A DNA stretch of 64,000 bases from Paralithodes platypus (GCA_032716605.1 CM064480.1:46142900-46206899); one strand, 5' to 3'. Numbered from the stretch's first letter, positions 54,271 to 64,000 are shown. The notes: generated by a model from the letters alone, not told the origin. Numbers and translations: made by a program.

Positions 54271-55891
54271 AACTCTCTGGGCTTAACACTAATAAGGCGT
54301 ACGGTCCGGACGGTGTTCCTCCTGTTGTTCTCAAAAACTGTGCTTCCGTGCTGACTCCCTGCCTAGGCAAACTCTTTCGTCTCTGTCTATCCTCTAACGT
54401 CTTCCCTTCATGCTGGAAGTTTGCTCACATTCAACCTGTCCCAAAGAAGGGTGACCGCTCTCAACCCTCCAACTATCGTCCAATTGCTCTTATCTCTTGT
54501 CTTTCTAAAGTTTTTGAAACTATTCTTGCTTCCAAATTTCTTAAGCATTTCTCTTCTCATAATCTGCTCTCAGATCGCCAGTATGGCTTCCTTAAGGGTC
54601 GCTCTACTGGTGATCTTCTTTCATATCTTACTAACTCTTGGTCATCCTCCTTTCGGGACTTCGGTGAGACTTTTTCTATTGCACTAGACATATCGAAAGC
54701 CTTCGATAGAGTCTGGCATAAATCTTTAATTTCTAAACTACCCTCCTTCGGTTTCTATCCCTCCATCTGTGCCTTTGTCTCTAATTTCCTTTCCGGCCGT
54801 TCCATAGCCGCGGTTGTGGACGGCCATTGTTCACTTCCTCACCCTATAAACTCCGGTGTTCCTCAGGGCTCTGTCCTATCTCCTATTCTCTTTCTAATTT
54901 TTATAAATGATCTCCTTAACTGTACCTTAATTCCCATCCATTCATACGCAGACGACTCAACCTTGCAGTACTCCATTAGATTTTCAGAACACCCCAGCCA
55001 GCAATCCCTCAACGACAAACGTAATGAAGCCATAGAACTCTTAAATTCTGATCTAAATACTATTTCCAATTGGGGCAGAGAAAACCTTGTTAACTTTAAT
55101 GCTTCCAAAACCCAATTTCTCCATCTATCTACCCGTCAGGATCTCCCAGCGGACTATCCCTTATTCTTCAACAATACAAAAATCAACCGTTCATCTTCTC
55201 TCAATATTCTTGGTGTCTCTTTTTCTTCTGCTCTCATTTGGAAGGACCATATTACCAGTCTTGCTAAGGCAGCCTCCCAGAAGCTGGGTGTGCTCAACCG
55301 CCTTAGGGGGTTCTTTTCCCCTGCACAGCTTCTTGCTCTGTACAGGGGCATAGTGCGCCCTTGTATTGAGTATTGTTCACATGTGTGGGGAGGTTCCTCT
55401 CACACTGCTCTCCTAGACAAAGTTGAAAGGAAGGCCTTTCGTATCATTAACTCCCGTCCACTCACCAACTCTCTGCAATCTCTCTCTCTCCGCCGCAATG
55501 TTGCATCTCTCTCGCTATTCTATCGCTACTATAATAATCAGTGTTCCTCAGAGCTATCCCAGTGCATACCACCTCCTTTACGTAGGGCACGTGGTACCCG
55601 TCTTGCAACTCAATCCCACCCCTACTCTGTGCAACTCTCCAACCCAAGAGTGAAACGTTACTCTCAAACTTTCTTCTACTCAACAGCTGAGCTCTGGAAC
55701 TCTCTCCCAGAATCAGTCTTTCCCTCTTCCTATGACTTAAATTGCTTCAAACTCCGTGTGTCCAGGCATTTTGGCTCGAACGTCCCTTGATTTTGGCCCT
55801 GTCACTCTTTCAACTATGGGGGAGGCACACGCTATAGGCAGTTATGCCTTTTGCCTCCCTCAATCACATAGAAAAAAAAAAAAAAAAAAAA
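54271..55891 (+). mobile_element. LINE-A, 5'-truncated, best-preserved copy
   Basis: Inserted in the 31-bp array. Runs from the RT fingers to 3' UTR and a 20-nt poly(A) at 55872-55891. 3' UTR hairpin AGGCA-GTTA-TGCCT at 55836-55849. Confidence 0.93.
54273..55790 (+). CDS. LINE-A reverse transcriptase, open C-terminal 505 codons
   Basis: A frame without interruption from the truncation point to TGA at 55788-55790. Motifs in order: NKAYGPDGVPPVVLKNC, NYRPIALISCLSKVFETILA, SDRQYGFLKGRSTGDLL, FSIALDISKAFDRVWH (first catalytic Asp), [32 protein letters not shown] (catalytic Asp pair). Then ILGVSFSSALIWKDHI, IVRPCIEYCSHVWGGSSH and AELWNSLPESVFPSS near the end. This is the jockey-superfamily type of non-LTR RT. 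No native start is present because the 5' part (endonuclease, ORF1) is missing, so it is unlikely to be expressed as such. The lack of lesions argues for recent insertion. Confidence 0.92.
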   Translation, partial: LSGLNTNKAYGPDGVPPVVLKNCASVLTPCLGKLFRLCLSSNVFPSCWKFAHIQPVPKKGDRSQPSNYRPIALISCLSKVFETILASKFLKHFSSHNLLSDRQYGFLKGRSTGDLLSYLTNSWSSSFRDFGETFSIALDISKAFDRVWHKSLISKLPSFGFYPSICAFVSNFLSGRSIAAVVDGHCSLPHPINSGVPQGSVLSPILFLIFINDLLNCTLIPIHSYADDSTLQYSIRFSEHPSQQSLNDKRNEAIELLNSDLNTISNWGRENLVNFNASKTQFLHLSTRQDLPADYPLFFNNTKINRSSSLNILGVSFSSALIWKDHITSLAKAASQKLGVLNRLRGFFSPAQLLALYRGIVRPCIEYCSHVWGGSSHTALLDKVERKAFRIINSRPLTNSLQSLSLRRNVASLSLFYRYYNNQCSSELSQCIPPPLRRARGTRLATQSHPYSVQLSNPRVKRYSQTFFYSTAELWNSLPESVFPSSYDLNCFKLRVSRHFGSNVP

Positions 55892-55968
55892 ATCAGTAGA
55901 CCAGTTCAATATGTTGCTCTCAACCAGTAGACCAGTCCAATAGTCCAGTAAATCTAGCAATCATTTAA

Positions 55969-56284
55969 CTGGACCTAGAACAAATTGTAATAGAAGGTTT
56001 TTTGGCTTTAACTTGTTTATTAGGTCCCTCTGATGAACATATAAAAAGTCTCCAACTTTTGGACGCCGGGAAAGTGGTTAATTTGCATAAATTCAAGATG
56101 GCCTCGTCCAAAGCTTCAATTTACAGATAACTTTTTTCTGGTTGCTCCTAGACCCTATAAATGTATTACAAACAACGTTTTTTTGCTTTAACTTGTTTAT
56201 TAGGTCCCTCTGATGAACATATAAAAAGTCTCCAAATTTTGGACACCTGGAAAGTGGTTAATTTACAGCCGAAAAACCTTACAG
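55969..56284 (+). repeat. Academ-like left TIR, internally duplicated
   Basis: Contains GGCTTTAACTTGTTTATTAG and TGATGAACATATAAAAAGTC twice, about 190 bp apart, each followed by TTTTGGAC..GGAAAGTGG. Confidence 0.92.
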
Positions 56285-56429
56285 ACAGGCTGAACTGTCT
56301 CTTTCACAAGGGGTGACACAGGCACTTTGTGCTTGTATGGGTTTTTTGACCTGTTGTCCCTCTTTTTTATAAAAAAAAAAAAAAAAAACCATGGCGTAGT
56401 ATGACGTCATTCAGAGCCAATTATGTAAT

Positions 56430-58719
56430 TCATGATAGGAGTTCGTATTCACTTGGATCATCGGTGCTTGCATCAAAGTTGCTATTTTGACAGAGTCCTT
56501 TACATTGACCACATGCACTGGAACATTCAAGCTCATTCCGTTTGCAACTACAGCGTTGAGTGTCACAGTTGCCCTTACACTGACATCTGACCAATTTCAG
56601 TAGTGAATCAGGAGCCACTGGCGAATCCATCGTCTTCGGTTCAAGCTGTCCCTTCCGCAGACACCAGCCCCATTTCTCGGGGTCCACACAGTTCCCCATC
56701 CATTCCTGGACCTGACAATAAACTCGGAACGAGTGGTATTTGGCTGCATCGGTTGTTGGGGGAAGGCTGTGAACTTCAACGGTAGTTGAACTTTTTGCCA
56801 CCTTGTTGCAAAACTTTGTCTTTCGCAGTCCGTCAAGGGTGTCATTTCCTTTTCCCCCGTACAAATAAACCAAGGCCTTTTCACCAGCTGATGATATCGC
56901 GTCTTTACTTCCACTTTGGCAACAGAATGCTTCTATACATTTCAAGAAACCGTTGTCTTCCCTCACTTTCCTCAAGGCAGCCCCTTTACCAATACCATAC
57001 AGTCGTGAGGTTGTGTCACATCCACAGAGTGCATGGACAACTGGCAGGACACGACAGATGCTTTCACCGAGAGCTTCTGCTACTGAGTTAATATGCCAAC
57101 ATTTCCCACCTTCCTTGCTCGACTTGAAGTACAAATCATTCATCCCTCGTTCCGCATAATGACACAACAGCACCAACAAGTCTGTGTCCTCACCTATCAC
57201 ATATGTCACAGTTTCCCTTGCATGCTCAATTCCCTTCTTCGCAATCATGACATCTGCATCTGCTGGCGCATTGACACAGTCAATTCCATTTGCCTTGAAT
57301 GTTTCACACAATAAGTCAATGAAGTTTTGCTTATTGTCCGAGTTTGACAAGAAGTTTTCCTTTTTGACCGAAGGGGCATGGTTGGAGTGAACATCACCTT
57401 TTGACCAAAGACTCCTTTTGATCGTCGATTGTGTGTCATGTCCTTGGTAGTAGGTCCTGATTTATAACCGTCGAATACAACCACCGGGTTGAGAAAGTTT
57501 TTGGAAACATGCTTCATGTACATGCTTGCAATGTCCTCAAATGTGTCACCCTTCTTCCATGGAATCCTTTGCAATAAGGAACCACCATCCAGAACATGGG
57601 TCACAGTCCTTTCTTCCTCAAATGATTCCAATGACGACTTGGGAACAACAGCAGCTATCTCATCTCCTAGCTGTGGTTTATTGGCTTCCCTGAGCCTCCC
57701 CCACTTATCGAACAGAGCAGTAGGGTAGCTAGACAACTCATACGCAAAGACCTCTTCAACACCTAAGTCCCTGTTATTAGCAAAGATGAGGAGCCTCTGG
57801 AAAAGGAGCTGTGGGTCGATTGGTACTTTTTCAGCACTGATTGTAACCTTTGCACCCAATGACTCAACTTGATCTTTCTTCCTAAATGAAAAGTCAAAAG
57901 CATTGCTACCTTCCATCTTCTGCACAATGTTCATACCAACCTCATACAGTAAATGAGGATTGGCCGAGGCTGGTCCTGTCACACCGTTGGCAATATTCCT
58001 GAGTTCATTTGATTCTTGAAATGGATCATAATCCTTGAAGAATGCGAGAACCTTCTCTGTGTCCTTCCTATCTCGTTCACGCCTTGCTTCAGTCATTTCT
58101 TTGTGCTGCTCAGAGGTGTGGAAATGCTTCCCTGTCAGTTCTTGCATAACTTCACTCACCTCAGCGCAGCCTGGCATAGCAAGTAACCAGCGCAGGCGTT
58201 GCGTTTCCTCCATGCCCCTACCACGTGTCAATCCACCATTCGTTTTCAAAGAGCGCATCAAAACCTGCTCTATAACCAAGTCGCTTGGCAGTCCTGCCCA
58301 CAGCCGATCACTTCGGCGGATCACAAATAGACCGGAGTTCAATTGACAGAACATGTCTGGTTGAGCTGCTCAAGTTCAATCATGTCTTGAATGTACACAT
58401 GGGCTGACTTGGCATAATTGTTATGACCACACGCTGCAAAGTACGGCAACATCTCCTGGAGTGTTCCGAGGTACAGTAGGAAATCGCCCATTCTCAGTGC
58501 CCTCAGGAAGCGACGCAGCAGGTCAATCATGTCCATGTATTGAATCCATAGCTTTCCCATCTTATGCTCTGCTAAGGAGCTCTTCTCAGCTTTAAGTTTT
58601 TCAGAAATTCTGTTGAAAACATCTTTACTGCAGACTTCATCCGGTGAAACGTCTTCACGCAACAGCTTATCCAAAAGATCTGCAGCCTCCTGGAAGTCCT
58701 TGCATGAAACAAGAAACAA
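56430..58719 (-). pseudogene. Academ-like transposase: N-terminal helical domain, XPG/FEN1-like nuclease, Cys-rich tail
   Basis: Three minus-strand frames form one protein. 58719-58354 has WIQYMDMIDLLRRFLRALRM and MLPYFAACGHNNYAKSA. After a one-base shift at about 58354, 58354-57400 has RSDRLWAGLPSDLVIEQVLM, RGRGMEETQRLRWLLAMPGC and NPVVVFDGY..TTKDMTHNRR, like the XPG N-region. After another shift near 57370, 57350-56430 has PADADVMIAKKG, YVIGEDTDLLVLL and ALCGCDTTSRLYGIGKG, matching the XPG I-region acidic sites and following GxxxGIG helix. The end is Cys-rich: CQCKGNCDTQRCSCKRNE, CGQCKGLC. The N-terminus may begin at a splice acceptor near 58700. Two lesions make the copy inactive, but all acidic residues look preserved. 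Confidence 0.8.
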
Positions 58720-58775
58720 GATGATGGGATTAGTATAGGCCTAGGCAAAATGTAATAGACAATAATGTGCAGTAA

Positions 58776-58820
58776 AGGTAGGGCTTGACCTAGAACAAAT
58801 TGCAATAGAAGGTTTTTTGG
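58776..58820 (+). repeat. extra partial TIR end in direct orientation
   Basis: GGGCTTGACCTAGAACAAAT with TGCAATAGAAGG repeats the outer end of the left TIR, just inside the right TIR. Confidence 0.8.
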
Positions 58821-59136
58821 CTGTAAGGTTTTTGGCTGTAAATTAACCACTTTCCAGGTGTCCAAAAGTTGGAGACTTTTTATATGTTCATCAGAGGGAC
58901 CTAATAAACAAGTTAAAGCCAAAAAACGTTGTTTGTAATACATTTATAGGGTCTAGGAGCAACCAGAAAAAAGTTATCTGTAAATTGAAGCTTTGGACGG
59001 CGGCCATCTTGAATTTATGCAAATTAACCACTTTCCCGGTGTCCAAAAGTTGGAGACTTTTTATATGTTCATCAGAGGGACCTAATAAACAAGTTAAAGC
59101 CAAAAAACCTTCTATTACAATTTGTTCTAAGTCCAG
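58821..59136 (-). repeat. Academ-like right TIR
   Basis: Inverse of 55969-56284 with few differences (for example GGCGGCC for GGCCTCG). Confidence 0.92.
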
Positions 59137-59149
59137 CCCTACTTTGACT

Positions 59150-59935
59150 GGTCTACAACCAGTAGCTCTCACCCAGTAGACCAGTTCAACCAGTAGCTCT
59201 CAACCAGAAAATCAGTTCAACCACTAGCTCTCAACCAGTAGACTAGTTCAACCAGTAGCTCTCAACCAGTAGGCCAGTTCAACCACTAGCTCTCAACCAG
59301 TAGAGCAGTTCAACCAGTAGCTCTCAACCAGTAACCCAGTTCAACCAGTAGACCAGTTCAACCAGAAGCTCTCAACCAGTTGACCAGTTCAACCAGTAGC
59401 TCTCAACCAGTAGACCAGTTCAACCAGTAGCTCTCAACCAGTAGACCAGTTCAACCAGTAGCTCTCACCCAGTAGCTCTCAACCAATAGACCAGTTCAAC
59501 CAGTAGCTCTCAACCAGTAGACCAGTTCAACCAGTAGCTCTCAACCAATAGACCAGTTCAACCACTAGCTCTAAACCAGTAGACCAGTTCAACCAGTAGC
59601 TCTCAACCAATAGACCAGTTCAACCAGTAGCTCTCAACTAGTAGACCAGTTCCAGTAGCTCTCAACCAATAGACCAGTTCAACCAGTAGACCAGTTCAAC
59701 CAGTAGCTCTCAACCAATAGGCCAGTTCAACCAGTAGCTCTCAACCAGTAGACCAGTTCAACCAGTAGCTCTCAACCAGTAGACCAGTTCAACCAATAGA
59801 CCAGTTCAACCACTAGCTCTCAACCAGTAGACCAGTTCAACCAGTAAACAAGTTCAACCAGTAGCTCTCAACCAGCACACTAGTTCAATCACTAGCTATC
59901 AATCAGTCAATACTCAACCATTACCGTTAGGTTAG
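59150..59935 (+). repeat. 31-bp minisatellite, main block
   Basis: About 25 copies or part copies of the ACCAGTTCAACCAGTAGCTC unit, ending in GTTAGGTTAGG at 59925-59936. Confidence 0.95.
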
Positions 59936-59995
59936 GTAAAAATCATGTTGCAGTTATTTACTTGACCCATGCACATTTATTACACTTGGCCTGAC

Positions 59996-60347
59996 TTAAT
60001 GAGAGGTATAGGGTTTTTCTGGACCCCCTTCTCCCTCACGTTTAGCCCCATTAGTTATTAGCTTTTAAGACGTTTGGCCCATTAGTTTGGCGATTTTAAG
60101 GCTTTTCACTCCATTTCTTTGTCAATATTAATACCTTTCGTGCCATTTAAACGTCGATGTTATCACCAGCAATTAAGGAGGAATCGGCCCTCGGCCGATT
60201 TTTTTTTCCTACCGAAAAATTTACAAATTTATCTAGAAGAGGGATCTTGGAGATGTATATTCAATCTTGATGGAGGTCTAGGGAGGAATATATAATATTA
60301 TATATAATAATAAAAATCTATAAATATATAGACCAAAAAATTACGTA
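59996..60347 (+). mobile_element. MITE M1, copy 9, inside MITE S spacer
   Basis: TTAATGAGAGGTATAGG start (left TIR mutated), hairpin TCGGCCCTCGGCCGA, tail GATGGAGGTCTAGGG. The right end is degenerate (AAAAAATTACG). Confidence 0.82.
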
Positions 60348-60440
60348 ACCTAACAAAATCTAACCCAACAGTACTGGTTGATTTGTCACTGGTTTAGATC
60401 TATTGGTTGAAATGGTCTATTGGTTGAGGCGTCTGGGAAC

Positions 60441-60633
60441 CGTTGTTGTTTGGTGAAGTTGTTGAGTGTCAAGTTATCTGGTCTAATATATTTTTATTTT
60501 ATTTTATTTATTTATTTATTTTTATTTTTTTACTTGCATGTGATGGAATTATCTCAGTGCATTAAATAAAATATATGTAAATGGAATATAGAATTTCATC
60601 AGTTCTATACATATTTATAGAATTTTACCTATG
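60441..60633. other. AT-rich spacer
   Basis: TTTTATTTATTTATT-type low complexity, no gene. Confidence 0.6.
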
Positions 60634-60835
60634 GTCTATTTATTATACCGGTAGTTAGGCCAGAAATGTTGACCAATATCCTCTGTACCTCAGAAATGGC
60701 TAGAACAAATGAGTTGTAGATGTTCACCATTATACCCTGGCTGATTCTTCCCAAATGGTAGAAATATTAGCTATATTACTCTAGCCCTTTTTGAGTTAGT
60801 GGTCAAAATGTTTGGCCTAATGATAATGAATAGAC
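60634..60835. mobile_element. MITE T3, copy 2, uninterrupted
   Basis: GTCTATTTATTATACC start, ATGATAATGAATAGAC end, inverted arms with GGCCAGAAATGTTGACCA. 202 bp. Confidence 0.8.
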
Positions 60836-61157
60836 AGTATATGCGGATGGCAAGACATATCTAGAAGGATAACAAATATTGAAGATTGTACACATTTACA
60901 GGAGGATATAACTGAGATTAAAAGGTGGTCTGAAGCATGGTAACTTAACGGCTTTTCATCCTAATAAGTGTATTAGGATGAAAATAGGTAAATCATATAT
61001 GGAAGTCTTCATATAAGAAATGCATGGAGAAATGACATATGTAATTGTGAGCAGGATCTAGGAGTTTCAGAAGGCATTTGGCATCTTAAATAAACAGTGC
61101 AAATATAACGGTGGGTTAAGAAAAAAAGACCCTTTGTAAGTTTGCATGTGGAAACAT
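60836..61157 (+). pseudogene. LINE-G, left half
   Basis: Degenerate YADG (YADD box) at the start, then DCTHLQEDITEIKRWSEAW, GKSYMEV, CEQDLGVSEG. Frames shift repeatedly. Broken at a TTAA by M1. CR1-like wording. Confidence 0.75.
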
Positions 61158-61506
61158 TTAAGGGGAGTTGGCCATTTTTCTGGCCCCCCTTCTTCCTCAT
61201 GCTTAGCCCCATTAGGATTTAGATTTTAAGACGTTCGGACCATTAGTTTGGCGATTTTAAGACCTTTCGCCCCATTTCTTTGTCATTATTAAGACTTTTC
61301 GTGTTATTTAGGTGTCGATTTTTTCCTGACTTCGGCCGGTATATTTTTCTATCGGATATTGTACAATATCCGATATTTATCTTGAAGGAAGGTGTTGGGG
61401 GATGTTTTATTAAGCTTGAAGGAGGTCTAGAGAGAAATCTAAAAAAAAAAAAAAAATACATATAAATAAATAATACATGATAAATAAATACGCCCATCCC
61501 CCCTTA
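61158..61506 (+). mobile_element. MITE M1, copy 10, inside LINE-G
   Basis: TTAAGGGGAGTTGG to CCCCCCTTA. The core is partly deleted: the GGCGAGCG segment is missing between TTTTCCTGA and CTTCGGCCGG. Confidence 0.88.
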
Positions 61507-61980
61507 CGACATTATACACCTACAGTACGGTACATGATAAGACCACAATTACAATATGCAAATCAGGTTAGGCATCCACACAAAATCAGGGATATTGATG
61601 CAATGGAAAACGTGCAGAGGAGAGCTCCGATAATGGTGCCCGCCTTGAAAGGTCTATCATATCAGGAAAGACTGGTGAAATTAGTTCTTCCTTCACTGAT
61701 ATATAGGAGAGCTAGGCAAAATTTATGGTTAAGACTTTTAAGATAATACATGATATATATGACAGGAAAGTATGAGGAGATATATTTTAGATTATAGAAG
61801 AGGCAAGGACAAGCGGGCATAGTAAGAGCATCAAGAAGCTGAGACCTATAGGTTAGACATTAGGAAATTATTGTTTACCTATCGAGTAGTAAATGCGTGG
61901 AACTGCCTGCCCGATTATGTTGTATATTCAAAACATGTGAGGAACTTTGAATTGAGCATTGAGCAGTAATGGGTAAATCA
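61507..61980 (+). pseudogene. LINE-G, right half
   Basis: Continues with VRYMIRPQLQYANQV, AMENVQRRAPIMVPALKGLS, YQERLVKLVLPSLIYRRARQ, then FKIIHDIYDRK and AWNCLPDYVV after shifts, the standard C-terminus of CR1-type RTs. Confidence 0.83.
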
Positions 61981-62500
61981 AAGTAAACAAAAATAATGAT
62001 AAAGCTCAGATATAAGTAAGTCGTTTAAGCAACAGTGAACCAAGAACCTAAATTGAAATTAGGAAAATAATGAACCGTAGTTAAAGGCCATAATATGCCT
62101 TCTCCCAGAAATGTTCTACGTTAGTCGACGTATATTTTATAATCAATAATGAGTCAGTTTCTCTGTTTAGATCATAGCCGAATATCGAATGTAAGTCTGA
62201 ACCTAAGAAATTGGAAGAAGAAATAGAAATTCCAGCGATTGAGCATCTAGTTTGATGTACTTGTTAACATGGATTTACTCTTAATAATCTGACGGTAAAA
62301 TAAAACCACTGGTCAAACTTTTCTTGCATTGTGGAGCTGGTCAATCTAGCATTATCTTGTCCACGGAACTCAAAGGTCAGGAAAGTAGAGGATCATGTCG
62401 AGAACTGCAGTATTGGGATGGGCCGAGTCGCGACCTGTGACCTTGCGCGGAGAGAGTCGGAGGGCAAGTTTATTTATGCTCTGTTAGCTCTATTTGGTTC
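61981..62500. other. no recognised gene
   Basis: Nothing recognisable apart from AT-rich spacer. Confidence 0.4.
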
Positions 62501-62509
62501 GAGAGGTGT

Positions 62510-62720
62510 AATTTTGGACCTCCTCTTTTTCACTCCATTAATCTGGAGATTTTTAAGACGTTTCGCCAAATTTGCTTTGGCGGTAATAAGACGGTTCATC
62601 CCATTCAGGTGTCGATTTTTTTCTGAGCAAGCGATAGCAAGCCTGTAACTAAGAAGAAATCGGCCTTTGCTTGATATTGTCGTTTTCGAGCAATTTATTT
62701 TAGTTTGGCTCTTAAACCTT
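62510..62720 (+). mobile_element. MITE, family C, partial
   Basis: ATTAATCTGGAGATTTTTAA, CCCATTCAGGTGTCGATTTT, GAGCAAGCGATAGCAAGCCT, then hairpin relic ATCGGCCTTTGC and TTTATTTTAGTTTGGCTC. Confidence 0.7.
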
Positions 62721-62745
62721 TTGGTGTAGCGGGCGGCTGGCGGCT

Positions 62746-62956
62746 TTAACCCCCACTGTACCGGCGATGTATTTTTAAGTTTATTTTAGCTATTTTTAGA
62801 GGATTTTGTGCAGCTAGAGAAGAATCTGTGGGAGTAATAATTGTTAAGTGTGATAGTTCGAAGCCTGTAAATTGCTGGAGGCCTTTTTTATGCTGAATGT
62901 AATAATCTAATAGCAGCTTAGTACTAAAATGACGACACCGGTACAGAAAAGGTTAA
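62746..62956. mobile_element. MITE T2, copy 4
   Basis: TTAACCCCCACTGTACCGGC to ACCGGTACAGAAAAGGTTAA, 211 bp, TTAA both sides. Confidence 0.88.
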
Positions 62957-63506
62957 GGAAGAGTACGCCCAGGCGGCTATTTTTCTGTTAATTCTGTTCG
63001 ATAGAGGTCACCTTAGTGCCATATCCGTAGCGAATTGGAACGAGCTCCAATGAAAAAATATGGTCAAACGTTCCCTATAACAGTCACCATACTCTCCCTA
63101 CCACCTCACATCACCCAGGAAAACTGATCAATGCTTTGTTCGTTTCGTCATTGCAAGCGAAAATATACAATTTGTTCCTTCTACTCATGACAACTGAATG
63201 ATATCTATAGTTAATATATCTTATTTTGTGTTTACAAGATCGTATGAGTTGTTGAAATTAATATGAAATGAACCTCATATTCGTATCTGGTATATACTTG
63301 TCACAATAACATGGAGAAGGGGCCCTATTTTCATTGATTTTCTGCTTCTAAAACACCTCTTCATTGTACACACACCCTCCCTCAACCAAGGCACTAAGAA
63401 CACTTAACAAGTATGGGTGGCAAGCTTAGAAATTACTGGAAGCATCTGGAAACAGGCAGGGAGGGTTGGTGCAACAACTCAGCCGGTACTACCAGAACGC
63501 ATTTGC
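62957..63506. other. no recognised gene
   Basis: No family detected. Confidence 0.4.
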
Positions 63507-63645
63507 CGACCGAAGGGCCGATTTCTAATAAGTTACAGGCTCGCTATCACTTGCCAAAAAAAAAAGCGACACCTGAATGGCGTTAAGTATTTTATTATTG
63601 CCAAAATAATAGGTTGAAACGTCTTAAAATCCTAAAAGGCCCCGA
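63507..63645 (-). mobile_element. MITE M1/C fragment
   Basis: ACCGAAGGGCCGATTTC, CAGGCTCGCTATCACTTGCC and GCGACACCTGAATGGCG are the core read on the minus strand. Confidence 0.72.
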
Positions 63646-63887
63646 GGGTTCAAATATTGTCAAGGTTCCGGCCCCCATTGATATACGCGAGTGTGGATAT
63701 TGTTCCCTTCCTCTCCTTCCTCCTTCACGGCTACTTCACAACTAATTACTACATTCTTCTCTAGCCTTGGGAACGTACAGTATACTGTATTTGTCGTAAA
63801 GAATGGCGGCGACGGCTGTTACGTTTTAGTGTCTCGCCTCTTCATTAGCTGTATTAAAGTCGAAGGTGGTCTATTTGCATCCCTCGT

Positions 63888-64000
63888 ATGACGATTTTAA
63901 GACGTTTCGCCCAATTAGTTTCGCGATTAGTAAGCGTTTCAATCCATTAATAAGTTGATTCTTCCCTGGCGAAGCTGTAATATGCGGACCTGTAATATGT
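63888..64000 (+). mobile_element. MITE M1/C fragment, cut by window end
   Basis: GACGATTTTAAGACGTTTCG, GCGATTAGTAAGCG, CTTCCCTGGCGA. Continues beyond the window. Confidence 0.65.

Larger units (their letters stand above)
55969..59136 (-). mobile_element. Academ-like DNA transposon (about 3.2 kb)
   Basis: Bounded by 316-bp terminal inverted repeats (55969-56284; 58821-59136) that begin CTGGAC(C/T)TAGAACAAATT. It lies within the 31-bp minisatellite. The interior encodes an XPG/FEN1-like nuclease with a Cys-rich C-terminus on the minus strand. Academ transposases are known to combine an XPG nuclease with a Cys-rich finger; assignment is from motif order. The target duplication could not be read in the repeat-like flank. 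Confidence 0.8.
53311..60440. mobile_element. foldback MITE S, long form expanded into a minisatellite and filled with insertions
   Basis: The left border GGACGGTCGAC and right border GGTTGAGGCGTCTGGGAACC correspond to the two ends of the short MITE S at 37910-38098. Between them lie minisatellite blocks of arm sequence plus a SINE, a LINE-A, an Academ-like transposon and an M1 MITE. Confidence 0.7.

Noticed and set aside
58572..59179. Additional small frames around the right Academ-like TIR
   Set aside because: They lie in the non-coding TIR and on the complementary strand of the transposase.

Overview
The window is eukaryotic repeat-dominated DNA, most probably from an arthropod and plausibly a decapod crustacean. 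This rests on a short (TTAGG)4 run of arthropod telomere type at 37980-38000, several jockey/CR1/RTE-like non-LTR retrotransposons, tRNA-derived SINEs, long GA/AT/GT microsatellites and many foldback MITEs. The species assignment is inference. No intact host gene, rRNA, bona fide tRNA, CRISPR array or bacterial-type operon was found. Nearly every protein-coding signal belongs to a mobile element, and most are broken.

Layout. 1-6250 is a minus-strand Ty3/gypsy-type LTR element with 1470-bp LTRs, a two-frame gag with an internal coiled-coil repeat, a CCHC knuckle, and a pol whose domains run protease - integrase - RT - RNase H. That is the copia-like order known from Gmr1-like elements. Integrase and RT/RNase H carry internal deletions. 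6.9-18.3 kb holds minisatellites (11-bp and 50-bp units), an RTE-like LINE tail, LINE-A copies, SINEs, an unrecognised coding-like stretch near 10.2-11.1 kb and a foldback element. 18.3-22.4 kb is a LINE mosaic in which a minus-strand LINE sits inside an older plus-strand LINE. 22.8-26.3 kb carries TTAA-flanked MITEs and a three-level nest. 27.2-30.1 kb is a nearly full-length minus-strand CR1/jockey-like LINE with a poly(A) tail. 30.3-52.8 kb mixes LINE remnants, MITEs, minisatellites and an ancient degenerate repeat field (42-45.9 kb).

53.3-60.4 kb appears to be one foldback MITE whose arm sequence has expanded into a 31-bp minisatellite. Into it were inserted a SINE, a LINE-A copy with an open 505-codon RT frame, an Academ-like DNA transposon (XPG/FEN1-like nuclease plus Cys-rich tail, 316-bp TIRs) and a TTAA MITE. 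60.6-64 kb contains further MITEs and a CR1-like LINE split by a MITE.

Recurring families, named here for convenience. M1: about 365 bp, TTAA-flanked, containing a double-hairpin core. F: about 375-bp foldback carrying the same core in both arms. C: a divergent relative of M1/F. T2: about 210 bp, TTAA-flanked. T3: about 200 bp, palindromic. P: 214-bp palindrome flanked by TA. S: foldback that gave rise to the 31-bp minisatellite. LINE-A to LINE-G: seven LINE lineages or remnants. The autonomous partners of the MITEs are not in the window, so superfamily assignments for them rest on target-site and TIR appearance only.
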